This document shows positions 33,801-41,988 of a DNA stretch of 56,493 bases, piece by piece (the stretch's first letter is position 1; every line of letters begins with the position of its first letter). A program made the translations under genes and the position numbers. Below the pieces are notes generated by a model that saw only the letters and a list, made by a program, of their open reading frames with translations, searched no databases and was not told where the DNA came from. Source of the stretch: Deltaproteobacteria bacterium (GTDB lineage Bacteria; Desulfobacterota; Desulfobulbia; Desulfobulbales; JAJRZW01); the NCBI GenBank assembly GCA_024275015.1, contig JAJRZW010000045.1, positions 1 through 56,493 on the forward strand. The letters run 5' to 3'.

Positions 33801-33836
33801 CCCAAAAAAGCGGGGCATCTGCCCCGCTTTTTTGGG
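33801..33836 (+). terminator. Rho-independent terminator of the cold-shock gene
   Basis: CCCAAAAAAGCGGGGC, loop ATCT, GCCCCGCTTTTTTGGG: a perfect 16-bp stem with the A- and T-runs inside it, so it can work in both directions. Confidence 0.92.
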
Positions 33837-33856
33837 TGAAAGGCATTGCCAGCCGG

Positions 33857-34003
33857 AGTTGAAAAGCCGTCCTGGCTTTTACGGATCCCGGTTGGCCAAA
33901 ACAGGTTCCGGCCAACCCTTCGATTTTATTGTTTTTTTTAACCCAATAAAATCGAGGGCGTGTCCATGCGCCGCGACCAGCCCATTTTTCAACGGACTGC
34001 TAA
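33857..34003 (+). repeat. Copy C of the TTAACAGTC hairpin repeat family
   Basis: Starts GTTGAAAAGCCGTCCTGGCT (outer end eroded), contains GGTTGGCCAAAACAGGTTCC, the GATTTTATTG/CAATAAAATC stem and ends TTTTTCAACGGACTGCTAAG. The order of hairpins is the same as in copies B and E. Confidence 0.75.
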
Positions 34004-34042
34004 GCGCTCCATGAATACCACCCCTGCGCACGCTTTATTATC

Positions 34043-34066
34043 TCTTTTTAGATATATCTGATGGCG
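34043..34066 (+). repeat. Family 3/4 end fragment
   Basis: AGATATATCTGATGGCGTCG followed by TAAG. It shares the GATATATCTGATGG-N-N-TCGTAA arrangement with 23700-23722. Confidence 0.4.
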
Positions 34067-34113
34067 TCGTAAGTTATGAACCCATAACAGCAGATTTTGA
34101 CCCCGGGAGAGTT

Positions 34114-34878
34114 ATGGAAATAGAATTTTTAGGCACCGGCGAGGCCTGTGACCCGGAGGAACCCAATACCTCTTTTGTCCTTCACCGCGGTTCAGGCCAT
34201 ATCCTTTTTGACTGCGGTCTGACCGTCCCGCATCGTTATTCTGCCAAGGGGTATGACCCTGAGACCCTGGACGGGATATGGATATCCCATCTTCACGCTG
34301 ATCATTATTTCGGCCTGCCGCTTCTGCTGTTGAAGCTGATTGAGACCGGACGCAGACGGAGGCTTGTTATAACCGGGCCGTCGGGACTGCGGCAGGCAGT
34401 CGATGACCTGGTTGACCTGGCCTATGGGTCGCTTGCGGCCGGGGCCGGGTTTGCCTGGGATTGCATGGAGATTATTCCCGGACGGCCTTTTATTATTGGG
34501 GATATGCGGTGTGTGGCGGCGGAAAATTCTCATTCCCTTTTGAGTCTTTCCATTCGGGGGGACGGCGAAGGCGGATCGTTTTTCTATAGCGGCGATGGGG
34601 TTCCGGGCCGGAAGGCGGAAGAAATTGCCGTCAGGGTGGATTTTGCTATCCTTGAGTGCTATCGCGGCGAGGGTCTGGAGCCTGGACACAATAATTTCGC
34701 CGGGATCCGCGCCTTTGCTGAAAAAACCAACGTAAGCGATCTGGCCCTGGTCCACGTCCGCAGTGATGAGCGGGAAAGGATTGCCGCTGTCGTGAATGGC
34801 AAGGAGGCGCAGTCATGGCGGATATGTCTCCCCCGGGCCGGTGATCGCCGGCCCTTGAGTCGGGCTGTTCGAAGTTGA
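34114..34878 (+). CDS. MBL-fold metallo-hydrolase (RNase Z-like group)
   Basis: 254 residues with GGGAGAG before the ATG. The metal-binding motif HLHADH (His59, His61, Asp63, His64) is intact, followed by AAENSH and FYSGDG for the remaining ligands and a C-terminal ALVHVRSDE. The N-terminus IEFLGTGEACDPEEPNTSF is of the RNase Z/phosphodiesterase type. It lacks the long exosite arm of true RNase Z, so it could be a tRNA 3'-processing relative, a cyclic nucleotide phosphodiesterase or another phosphodiester/lactone hydrolase. It stands alone and converges with the Bax-inhibitor gene. Confidence 0.82.
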   Translation: MEIEFLGTGEACDPEEPNTSFVLHRGSGHILFDCGLTVPHRYSAKGYDPETLDGIWISHLHADHYFGLPLLLLKLIETGRRRRLVITGPSGLRQAVDDLVDLAYGSLAAGAGFAWDCMEIIPGRPFIIGDMRCVAAENSHSLLSLSIRGDGEGGSFFYSGDGVPGRKAEEIAVRVDFAILECYRGEGLEPGHNNFAGIRAFAEKTNVSDLALVHVRSDERERIAAVVNGKEAQSWRICLPRAGDRRPLSRAVRS

Positions 34879-34893
34879 GACCAGGGCCCTGAT

Positions 34894-35610
34894 TTATTTG
34901 CGGTTGCCCATGAGACTCAGAAGACTGAGGAAAAGGTTGATAAAATCAAGATACAGGGCCAAAGCGCCCATGATCGCGCCTTTCCTTATCGCCCCGGCGG
35001 AGTCGTTCATGATGCCGGTACGGCCCATTGCCTGAATCTTCTGGACATCGTAGGCGGTAAGGCCGGTAAAGACGACAACGCCGATGGCGGAGATGACAAA
35101 ATTCATCATTCCGCTGCGGAGAAAGATATTTATGAATCCGGCGATAACGATGCCGATGAGCCCCATGAACATGAAGGATCCCAGACTGGCGAGGTCTTTT
35201 TTGGTAACGGTTCCGTAAACCGCCATCGTCCCGAACATCAATCCGGCCACGAGGAAGGCCGAGGTGACCGAGGCCGCGGTATAGGCCAGCAGTACCGCCG
35301 ACAGGGTGGCGCCGTTTAAGGCGGAATAGGCGAGAAACATGAGGGTCGCCGTCTTGGCGGTCATTTTGTTTATTCTCGCGGAAAGGAAGATCACCATCCC
35401 CAGTTCGGCGATGATCAGGCCGTAGAATATGATCTGGGAACCGAAGATAAACTGCATCATGGTGCGGGAGTTTGTGACCAGAAAGGCGGTAAGGGTCGTC
35501 ACCCCGAGGCCGACGGCCATCCAATTGAATACCTTGGCCAGGAATATAGTTCCGGCCTCGTTTGCGGTGGAGGTGATCCCGGTGGTCTTTAATGATTGGT
35601 TGGGGTACAT
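34894..35610 (-). CDS. Bax inhibitor-1/YccA family membrane protein
   Basis: 238 residues from ATG 35610, chosen because AGGAG lies seven bases before it. Seven transmembrane helices; the family signature AYSALNGATLSAVLLAYTAA and the C-terminal ALALYLDFINLFLSLLSLMG with its acidic Asp are present. Bacterial members act as pH-sensitive calcium leak channels (BsYetJ) or modulate FtsH (YccA). Here it is probably an inner-membrane ion-leak/quality-control protein. Monocistronic, flanked by hairpins. Confidence 0.9.
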   Translation of the reverse strand: MYPNQSLKTTGITSTANEAGTIFLAKVFNWMAVGLGVTTLTAFLVTNSRTMMQFIFGSQIIFYGLIIAELGMVIFLSARINKMTAKTATLMFLAYSALNGATLSAVLLAYTAASVTSAFLVAGLMFGTMAVYGTVTKKDLASLGSFMFMGLIGIVIAGFINIFLRSGMMNFVISAIGVVVFTGLTAYDVQKIQAMGRTGIMNDSAGAIRKGAIMGALALYLDFINLFLSLLSLMGNRK

Positions 35611-35659
35611 TTTTTCTCCTCGAAGCACTGGTTATTGGTTTTTTGTCCCGGATGTAGTC

Positions 35660-35685
35660 AAGGTGTCCTGAAAACAGGACACCTT
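35660..35685. terminator. Hairpin upstream of the Bax-inhibitor gene
   Basis: AAGGTGTCCTG, loop AAAA, CAGGACACCTT, a perfect 11-bp stem. It may end transcripts from the 318-residue gene upstream on the minus strand. The core GTGTCCTGAAAA is close to the GTATCCTGAAAA of the hairpin at 38519. Confidence 0.5.
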
Positions 35686-35697
35686 CAAATTAATCAT

Positions 35698-35731
35698 CCT
35701 TGCTCCATCGTCAAGGGAAGATGGAGCAAGG
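35698..35731 (-). terminator. Hairpin after the 318-residue gene
   Basis: CCTTGCTCCATC and GATGGAGCAAGG form a 12-bp stem with a 10-base loop, 18 bases after the stop codon of the minus-strand gene. No good T-run follows, so termination is only likely. Confidence 0.5.
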
Positions 35732-35748
35732 ACGCAATGGACGCTGTC

Positions 35749-36705
35749 TCAGGGGGTGGTCCCGCGGTCGGCAGCGTAACGTCCCTTGAGGGTCATCAGC
35801 CTGGCAAGGTAGCGTTCGCGGTATTTGAGCGGCGGGGCGGCCTTGAGTTCCCGGATGAGTGAGTCAACCGCGGGGCGCAGGTCGATCCCGTGGCGGTTGA
35901 TGATATTGCTGTTGGCCCGGTCGATGATCATTATGCAGTAATATCGAACCAGGATTCTGACCCTGGTGTCGCGGCGGAAGATATATGCCCGGCCGCCAAG
36001 GGTGTTCAGGAAAAAACCGGCGTATTCGTACAGTTGTTCAAGGGGTAATCTGAAGAGTTTGCTTTTTTTGCCGCAATCGTCATCTTTCTTTGACCAATGG
36101 TAAAAGGTGTCAAGGATATCTTCAAGGTGATCATTCTCTCCGGTGATAAGGTCGCGTAGGAGAGCCAGGTCGTTTTTGCCGAGGATACGGTAGAAGTGGG
36201 CGGTGTTGGTCAGGATGCTGTAGAGGCTGTCGGTTTCCCTGACCACGATCGGAGGGTGCGCAAGGAGTTTCCTCCGTATGCTCTCAAGTTTTGGCAACAG
36301 TCCGTTCGGCAGATGGTATTTTGCTATGTACGGGCGGTCTTCAAGGTCGGATATGGTGTTGATTATTTTTTTTTCAAGCAGGGCGCAGTTTGATTTTTGC
36401 CCTGATCTGTCAGCAGTACGGGCTTCGGGCTGCGGGGCTGTCCCGTTCTCTGTTGGGGCGGTGTTTTTGGCACCCTCCGGGGGGGATTCAGCCAGGGTCT
36501 CGATATCCTTCTCGAGCCTGGCTATTTTTTCTTCGTATTGCGCCCTTTCCCCGGCAAAGATTTTTTCCGCGGCATTATGGACTATTCTGTTCCAATTGAA
36601 AAATATCAGAGCCATGGCGATAACAGCCGCGGCGACGATAATGGTGCTGATTATTAACGGGTTAAGGCGGGATATGCGTCGGTCTGGTTTTACGCTGGGG
36701 GCCAT
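35749..36705 (-). CDS. Membrane-anchored coiled-coil protein, function unknown
   Basis: 318 residues. A positively charged N-terminus precedes one membrane helix (about 17-41, IISTIIVAAAVIAMALIFF), then a coiled coil (about 48-75, YEEKIARLEKDIETLAES), a Pro/Ala/Thr-rich linker and a helical domain (about 105-318) with no known motif. Positive-inside orientation puts the C-terminal domain in the periplasm. I do not recognise a family. Transcribed alone toward the Bax-inhibitor gene, in the same orientation as the GTPase module a few kb away. Confidence 0.68.
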   Translation of the reverse strand: MAPSVKPDRRISRLNPLIISTIIVAAAVIAMALIFFNWNRIVHNAAEKIFAGERAQYEEKIARLEKDIETLAESPPEGAKNTAPTENGTAPQPEARTADRSGQKSNCALLEKKIINTISDLEDRPYIAKYHLPNGLLPKLESIRRKLLAHPPIVVRETDSLYSILTNTAHFYRILGKNDLALLRDLITGENDHLEDILDTFYHWSKKDDDCGKKSKLFRLPLEQLYEYAGFFLNTLGGRAYIFRRDTRVRILVRYYCIMIIDRANSNIINRHGIDLRPAVDSLIRELKAAPPLKYRERYLARLMTLKGRYAADRGTTP

Positions 36706-36908
36706 GGGATATTTTTATGATCGCTTGATCAGTATTTAATGATGAATTCTTAACAATCGATGGCGGATGTCTTTGCTCATGAGTTTATCGACCGACGGCG
36801 ATAAGGTCAACCTGAACCGGGAAGTCTGGGACAAAAAACTTGAACAGTGGCGGTAATAGGGTAAATTTCGCTTACATTGCGTCTGTTGCATGAATTACAT
36901 CCATCCGT

Positions 36909-37240
36909 GATGGACTCGTAGCAATATGCCCGAGCAGGCCTTCGGCGATTTCCGGAAAAAGCGGCGGACGGCGGGGCGGGTTAACAGTCCGTTGAAAAAC
37001 GGGCCGGTCGCGGCGCGTGGACGCGCCGCTGATTACACCGGGTTGAAAAACCCGGTGTAATCGAGAGGTTGGCCGGAACTTGTTTTGGCCAACCGGGAGT
37101 TGAAAAAGCCAGGACGGCTTTTTCAACAGTCTGTTAAGAAATCCCGCGTGTTTGAGGGTGTAGCCCGAATTCGGGATTTCAACAACCCGGTCCTGGGAAT
37201 CGTCGTTTCAGCCGTAGAGGGGATCTGATACGACTTCATC
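36909..37240 (-). repeat. Repeat family 3, copy interrupted by hairpin element D
   Basis: Left part GATGGACTCGTAGCAATATG to GGCGGGGCGGG; right part GAAATCCCGCGTGTTTGAGG, CCCGAATTCGGGATTTCAAC and GATACGACTTCATC. Joined at TTAA these parts align with the uninterrupted copies at 3506-3675 and 33114-33303 in reverse orientation. Confidence 0.75.
36981..37138 (-). repeat. Copy D of the TTAACAGTC hairpin repeat family (complete, at TTAA)
   Basis: 158 bp with TTAACAGTCCGTTGAAAAA at the left and TTTTTCAACAGTCTGTTAA at the right. Five hairpins in a row: CCGTT/AACGG; GCGGCGCG/CGCGCCGC; GATTACACCGGGTT/AACCCGGTGTAATC; TTGGCC/GGCCAA; GTTGAAAAAGCC/GGCTTTTTCAAC. TTAA is present on both sides and once at the corresponding point of the uninterrupted family 3 copies. 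The third stem differs from all other copies on both arms. Confidence 0.85.
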
Positions 37241-37414
37241 AATCTGTGAGGGTTCGCGGGGGCGGGTCAAACGCCCCCGCGGGGCAGGGTGATTCGGTCG
37301 CAGGCGGCTGCGGCTGCGGTTGATAAAGGGGAGCCACGAGTGATTCGCCGGTTCTTTCTCAAAGCCGTCACGGAATTAAGGATGTTGTCAATTTCAGGAG
37401 GATAGTCAAAGTTT

Positions 37415-37903
37415 ATGAAAGAAAATACGCAGGTTCTTGTTCTCTATTATTCCAAAAGTGGTAACACCAGAAAATTGGCGGAGGCTGTCGCCGAGGGAGT
37501 CGTTTCCGGAGGCGCGGAGGTGGTTGTAAGAAGTACCTCCGAGGTCTCCCGGGATGACTTCCTTTCCTCTGACGGGTTAATCGCCGGGTCGCCGGTGTAT
37601 TTTGGGGTGATGGCCGCGGATCTCAAAAAGGTGTTTGATGATTTTGTCGCCACCCGGCGGCAGATGGAAAACAAGGTCGGGGCCGCCTTTGCCACCGGGG
37701 GACATCCCAGCGGCGGCAAGGAGACCACCATGCTCTCCATCCTTCAGTGTATGCTGATATATGGGATGATTATTGTCGGCGATCCCATGGACGCGTCAGG
37801 ACATTATGGCGTTGCCTGTGAAAAGCTTCCTGACTCCGGCGCGACTGCCGACGGCAGAAAGCTTGGTCATCGGGTCGCTGAGTTATGCCGGAGGCTTTCT
37901 TGA
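37415..37903 (+). CDS. Flavodoxin-like (WrbA/NADPH-quinone reductase group) flavoprotein
   Basis: 162 residues, with AGGAGG about 13 bases before the ATG. The FMN phosphate-binding loop YYSKSGNTRKLA and the isoalloxazine contacts AGSPVYFGVM and ATGGHPSGGKETT match the WrbA/flavodoxin_5-like fold. It is shorter than WrbA (about 200), lacking part of the tetramerisation region. A role in two-electron quinone reduction or electron transfer in the cytoplasm is likely. Its 3' end overlaps the next gene by 19 bases. Confidence 0.85.
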   Translation: MKENTQVLVLYYSKSGNTRKLAEAVAEGVVSGGAEVVVRSTSEVSRDDFLSSDGLIAGSPVYFGVMAADLKKVFDDFVATRRQMENKVGAAFATGGHPSGGKETTMLSILQCMLIYGMIIVGDPMDASGHYGVACEKLPDSGATADGRKLGHRVAELCRRLS

Positions 37904-38520
37904 CCATCCGGGAAACATTAGAAGGCGGTGAGAGGTGGTTTGAACGCTGGCTTCCGTTCGTGGCCCGGGGGACGGAGGCCCGGGTAAGGTGGCTGGTCGG
38001 GGCCATGGCCCGTTTTCTCCAGGATCGGGAGGATGGACGTGGAGTGGGGCGCGGTCCGGAGGAGATGGGGGCCTATATTCGTATCCTTCTCGGCAATGAA
38101 AGTCTCTCCCTGGCTGATTACCATCACCGCGGGCCGGGTGTTTCCGGGGATATTGAACGAATTGTGCCGTTTTTCAAAAATATTCCCGTGGAGGTGATCG
38201 ATGCCATGGTCGTCTGCGTTGATATTTATGATATCCCCGACCTCTTTTGTTTGATTGATTCCCCTACCCGGGGGCAGGTGGAGATTGCCCTGCGTAAGGT
38301 GGCGCCTGCGTATGAAAGATCGCCGATCCGTATGGTGGATCGGGTCTTTCACGCCGTGTATCGGCAGTCGCCGGCATTGCTTGAAGAGGTGGCGGCGGAC
38401 ATATCGGCCGCCTCTGATGCCCCGGATGGGTTTGTCGCGGCCCATGAGCGGTTTATGGATATTATCAGGGACGAGCAGATTCTGGGTGAACTTTTCCCCC
38501 AGGCGGGGCAGGATCTGTAG
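37885..38520 (+). CDS. Helical protein coupled to the flavodoxin gene, function unknown
   Basis: 211 residues, predicted soluble and alpha-helical, no signal peptide. No recognisable motif; notable features are WFERWLPFVARG near the N-terminus and MVVCVDIYDIPDLFCLIDSP in the middle. It starts 19 bases inside the flavodoxin gene in another frame, so translation is coupled and the proteins may interact. No database family comes to mind. The TAG stop sits at the foot of a hairpin. Confidence 0.7.
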   Translation: MPEAFLTIRETLEGGERWFERWLPFVARGTEARVRWLVGAMARFLQDREDGRGVGRGPEEMGAYIRILLGNESLSLADYHHRGPGVSGDIERIVPFFKNIPVEVIDAMVVCVDIYDIPDLFCLIDSPTRGQVEIALRKVAPAYERSPIRMVDRVFHAVYRQSPALLEEVAADISAASDAPDGFVAAHERFMDIIRDEQILGELFPQAGQDL

Positions 38521-38556
38521 GGTATCCTGAAAAGGGATCATTTTTCAGGATACCCT
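38519..38556 (+). terminator. Hairpin directly after the unknown gene
   Basis: AGGGTATCCTGAAAA pairs with TTTTCAGGATACCCT around GGGATCAT. The stem begins in the TAG stop codon. It shares the TATCCTGAAAA core with the 35660 hairpin (TGTCCTGAAAA). Confidence 0.6.
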
Positions 38557-38582
38557 GCTGATTTATCAGGCTGAAGGTGAAG

Positions 38583-38630
38583 ATCTCAAAAAAGGCCTGT
38601 CCGTGATCACGGACAGGCCTTTTTTGAGAT
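38583..38630. terminator. Bidirectional terminator, perfect 48-bp palindrome
   Basis: The left half ATCTCAAAAAAGGCCTGTCC plus GTGA is exactly repeated in inverse on the right, with no loop interruption at the centre GATC. A-run and T-run flank a GC stem, as expected for a terminator serving the two convergent genes on either side. Confidence 0.88.
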
Positions 38631-38643
38631 TGCGGATTGACCG

Positions 38644-38916
38644 TTATCTGCGTCCGGCCATGGCCCTCTTGGAAGCTTTGAGGGGGTTGACCTTAGCCTG
38701 GCCGGCGGCCAGTTCTATTTTCTGATGGGTGGCGAAATTGCACAGGCCCAGGCGCCATTTGGCCTCAGGTCTGGCATAGGCGTAACAATAATTATCCCCT
38801 TCTGCCTCGACTATTCTTTCGCATCCTTCACATTTTTCCACCACCGGGGTGAATACACCCGCGCCGACCAGGGCCGGATCAACCGAGGCGGTGGTCTTTT
38901 CTTTCACTGCGGCCAT
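38644..38916 (-). CDS. PxxKW-family small cysteine-rich protein
   Basis: 90 residues, GGAGG eight bases before the ATG. The motif PEAKW followed by RLGLC and a CEGCERIV pair upstream matches the PxxKW cysteine-rich family, small cytosolic proteins known mainly from Desulfobacterota. Cysteines in CEGCE, YCYAY and LCNF could bind a zinc ion or iron-sulfur centre. The function is not known. It is a useful lineage marker for this window. Confidence 0.85.
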   Translation of the reverse strand: MAAVKEKTTASVDPALVGAGVFTPVVEKCEGCERIVEAEGDNYCYAYARPEAKWRLGLCNFATHQKIELAAGQAKVNPLKASKRAMAGRR

Positions 38917-39445
38917 TTTGATAATCCTCCATAAGATATACGTGCGAGTGGATACCCGCCGAATGTATAAAACAAAAGAAAACTTTTTAACCTGAAAAAT
39001 GGACGGTTGTCAACCGCGACGTTAAGGCGAAATTTTTCGCTTACATGGTGGAAAAGGTAAAAAGTGTGTAATTCCATATGGTTATTCGTAGAATACCGGA
39101 AAGTTTTTCTCTCAACCGGCCGGGCCATTGAGGCGGTGAAGATTGTGGTAAAGATCTGTTGGAATCAAGATTGACGGTCTCGTAACAAGTCTCCGCTCCG
39201 GCTGAAAACGACGATTTCCGGGGTAAAGTCGATAAATGCAAGAAGTGGGGGGGCGGGTGGGTCGCCATCATAGACAGCATAAGCTGTATCGTCCGGCTCA
39301 CCCGGGGCGCCATAATTCCGGCAAGTTTGTTTTAGCGGTTGTCTTTGCGGTGCTATTACATTATCATTGGCCTGTAATATCGATGGTGTATGGTTGATTT
39401 TGCCTGGGGCATGATCCCGGCGGATAAATTCAACAGGTGAATAAA
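38917..39445. other. 529-base divergent gap between PxxKW and pilC genes
   Basis: AT-rich near the PxxKW gene (its promoter should lie at 38940-39060). A half copy of family 3 (GACGGTCTCGTAACAAGTCT, GCTCCGGCTGAAAACGACGA) lies at 39171-39220 and breaks off at about 39220. The rest holds no supported ORF, and AGGTGA before ATG 39446 serves pilC. Confidence 0.5.
39171..39220 (+). repeat. Half copy of repeat family 3
   Basis: GATTGACGGTCTCGTAACAA, then GTCTCCGCTCCGGCTGAAAA and CGACGATTTCCGG, the left third of the family; the remainder is missing. Confidence 0.65.
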
Positions 39446-40654
39446 ATGCCCATATTCTTATGGAAAGGCGTAAACTCTTATGGTGATAAACGCAGCGGTC
39501 AGCATGAGGCCCCGGACGAGGCATCGGTACATTCCTATCTGAAGAAACTTCGGATAACTCCATCCAAAATCAAGCAAAAACCCAAGGATATTTTTGAGGG
39601 GATCGCCCTTTTCCAGCCAAAGGTGACCGGTCGCGATGTGGTTATCTTTACCCGGCAGATGTCAACTATGATCGATGCCGGTCTTCCTCTGGTCCAGAGT
39701 CTTGATATCCTTGCCAATCAGCAGGAAAATCCGGCCTTTAAAAAGGTCCTCCGGGAGATCAAGACAGACGTTGAAACCGGTACCACCTTCGCAGACGCGA
39801 TGAAAAAGCATCCCAAGATGTTTGATAATCTGTTCTGCAATATGATCGAGGCCGGTGAGATCGGCGGTATCCTTGATACCATCCTCGCTCGGCTGGCGGT
39901 GTTTATGGAAAAGGCGATGACCCTGAAGAAAAAGGTTAAGGGCGCCCTGACCTATCCCGTTATCTGTCTCGGTATCGCGATCATCATCCTTGCGGTTATC
40001 CTGATCTGGGTGGTGCCGGTATTTGAAAAGATGTTCGCTGACTTTGGGGCAGCCCTGCCGGTGCCGACCCAGCTAGTGGTTAATTTGAGTAATTTCGTCA
40101 AATCGAACATCATGTATATGATTTTTATCGTTGTCGCTATAGTCTTTGTGTTCAAGAAGATCTACGCCACCGACAAGGGCAAAACCAAGGTAGATGCCAT
40201 GCTTTTAAAGGCGCCGGTATTTGGTGACCTGATCCTGAAGGTTGCGGTGTCCAAGTTTACCCGGACATTGGGAACCATGCTCCAGAGCGGGGTTCCGATT
40301 CTCGAGGCCCTTAACGTTGTCGCCCGCACCGCCGGCAACAAGGTTATCGAGATTGCCGTTTTTCGGGTTGCCGACAGTATCAGTGAGGGCCGCGCCATTG
40401 CCGAACCACTGGAGGAGACCGGGGTTTTTCCGACCATGGTGGTCCAGATGATTAACGTTGGTGAATCAACCGGCGCCCTTGATGCCATGCTCTCCAAAAT
40501 CGCTGATTTCTATGACGAGGAGGTCGATCAGAGTGTTGAGAACCTGACCGCGATGATCGAGCCGTTCATGATGGTTTTTCTCGGTGGGATGATCGGTGGC
40601 CTCGTGGTCGCCATGTACCTTCCGATCTTCAAGCTGGGCAGTGTGGTTCACTGA
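39446..40654 (+). CDS. pilC: Type IV pilus inner-membrane platform protein PilC (T2SF family)
   Basis: 402 residues from ATG 39446. The N-terminal PIFLWKG and the two T2SF repeats are clear: [20 protein letters not shown] with EAGEIGGIL, and [20 protein letters not shown] with NVGESTGAL. Three membrane helices (about 168-190, 215-240 and 375-398). PilC/GspF forms the cytoplasmic-membrane platform turned by PilB/PilT. No pilB, pilT or pilin gene is adjacent; instead enolase follows after 22 bases. It could equally serve a type II secretion system, but the N-terminus favours PilC. Confidence 0.87.
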   Translation: MPIFLWKGVNSYGDKRSGQHEAPDEASVHSYLKKLRITPSKIKQKPKDIFEGIALFQPKVTGRDVVIFTRQMSTMIDAGLPLVQSLDILANQQENPAFKKVLREIKTDVETGTTFADAMKKHPKMFDNLFCNMIEAGEIGGILDTILARLAVFMEKAMTLKKKVKGALTYPVICLGIAIIILAVILIWVVPVFEKMFADFGAALPVPTQLVVNLSNFVKSNIMYMIFIVVAIVFVFKKIYATDKGKTKVDAMLLKAPVFGDLILKVAVSKFTRTLGTMLQSGVPILEALNVVARTAGNKVIEIAVFRVADSISEGRAIAEPLEETGVFPTMVVQMINVGESTGALDAMLSKIADFYDEEVDQSVENLTAMIEPFMMVFLGGMIGGLVVAMYLPIFKLGSVVH

Positions 40655-40676
40655 TACCGGTGCCGGAGGGGCGGAT

Positions 40677-41978
40677 GTGAGCGCGATCACCGGGGTGCAT
40701 GGCCGTGAGGTCTTTGATTCCCGTGGAAATCCCACGGTTGAGGTTGAGGTTGAACTGGCATCCGGGATAACGGGGCGGGCGATTGTGCCTTCCGGCGCCT
40801 CAACCGGCAGGCGCGAGGCCCTCGAGATGCGTGACCTTCGTCGTCGTCGTTTTGGCGGTCGCGGGGTGCTGCAGGCGGTGGCCCATGTCAACAACGAACT
40901 CGCGGTGGCGGTAATTGGTATCGATGTCATTCGGCAGATCGAAGTCGATCGGCTTATGATCGCACTTGACGGAACCGCGGGCAAAAAAAGGTTAGGCGCT
41001 AATGCCGTTCTCGGGGTGTCGCTGGCGGTGGCAAAGGCCGCGGCCCGGGAGATCGGCCTTCCTCTTTACTCTTATATCGGCGGGGCCGGAGCCCATAAAC
41101 TGCCGCTGCCGCAGATGAATGTCTTAAACGGCGGCGTCCACGCCGATAATAATGTTGATATTCAGGAGTTCATGATTGTTCCCGTCGGGGCGAAGAGCTT
41201 CGCCCGGGCGATGCGGATGGGAGTCGAGACCTATCATGCCTTAAAGGCGGTGTTGAAAGAGAGGGGGTACCGTACAAGTGTCGGTGACGAGGGTGGTTTC
41301 GCCCCTGATCTTGAGTCTAACGAAGAGGCGATGGAGATCCTTATGGCCGCCATTGTCGCCGCCGGTTATGAGCCCGGGGCTGATATCGCCATCGCCATTG
41401 ACGCCGCCGCAAGCGAATTTTACGATTCCCGCCGCCGGGTATACATGTTGACGGCGGAGTCGGAGCCGGAAAAGGATGTTGACGCGCTTATCGCTTTTTA
41501 TGATGACTGGCTGACAAGGTATCCCCTGGTTTCAATAGAAGATCCTCTGGCCGAGGGAGACTGGCGGGGATGGGGGAAGCTGTGTCGGGCGCTTGGTGGA
41601 AAGGTGCAGTTGGTGGGTGATGATATCTTTGTTACCAATACCGGGCTTCTGGCCCGGGGGATAAAGGAGAAAAGTGCCAATTCCATTTTGATCAAACCCA
41701 ATCAGATCGGGACCCTGACCGAGACCATGGATGCCGTTGCCATGGCGCATCAGGCCGGTTTTACCGCTGTTATATCCCATCGTTCCGGAGAGACCGAAGA
41801 CACTACCATCGCTGATTTAAGCGTTGCCCTTGACAGTGGCCAGATCAAGGCCGGGGCCCCGTGCCGTACCGACCGGGTCGCCAAGTATAACCAGTTGCTG
41901 CGGATCGAGGAGGATCTGGGTGGCGCCGCTGTTTTTGCCGGGCGGCGGGCTGTTATCGGGCTGGAGAAGGATAATTGA
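40677..41978 (+). CDS. eno: Enolase (phosphopyruvate hydratase)
   Basis: 433 residues from GTG 40677, which has GGAGGGG six bases upstream; the frame is open to 40596 inside pilC but that part is not enolase. The glycolytic enzyme interconverts 2-phosphoglycerate and phosphoenolpyruvate. Start [19 protein letters not shown], the [12 protein letters not shown] loop, [18 protein letters not shown] with a metal ligand, [13 protein letters not shown] with the catalytic Lys, and [15 protein letters not shown] are all in place. The NGG-HADNN loop has Val where Glu or Ser is common (NGGVHADNN), and [13 protein letters not shown] replaces the usual GDK-type stretch. Length is normal. Confidence 0.96.
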   Translation: MSAITGVHGREVFDSRGNPTVEVEVELASGITGRAIVPSGASTGRREALEMRDLRRRRFGGRGVLQAVAHVNNELAVAVIGIDVIRQIEVDRLMIALDGTAGKKRLGANAVLGVSLAVAKAAAREIGLPLYSYIGGAGAHKLPLPQMNVLNGGVHADNNVDIQEFMIVPVGAKSFARAMRMGVETYHALKAVLKERGYRTSVGDEGGFAPDLESNEEAMEILMAAIVAAGYEPGADIAIAIDAAASEFYDSRRRVYMLTAESEPEKDVDALIAFYDDWLTRYPLVSIEDPLAEGDWRGWGKLCRALGGKVQLVGDDIFVTNTGLLARGIKEKSANSILIKPNQIGTLTETMDAVAMAHQAGFTAVISHRSGETEDTTIADLSVALDSGQIKAGAPCRTDRVAKYNQLLRIEEDLGGAAVFAGRRAVIGLEKDN

Positions 41979-41988
41979 CCGGAATTAT

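Larger units (their letters stand above)
36706..37414. other. 709-base intergenic region dominated by nested repeats
   Basis: Contains a family 3 copy (36909-37240) interrupted by hairpin-repeat copy D (36981-37138). A 25-codon frame at 36779-36856 (MSLSTDGDKVNLN...) has gene-like codon usage and may be a remnant. At 37249-37280 there is an imperfect GCGGGGGCG/CGCCCCCGC palindrome. AGGAGG at about 37396 is the ribosome-binding site of the flavodoxin gene. Confidence 0.6.

Noticed and set aside
39041-39313. 90-codon minus-strand frame before pilC
   Set aside because: It runs through a half copy of repeat family 3 and has no credible start or composition.
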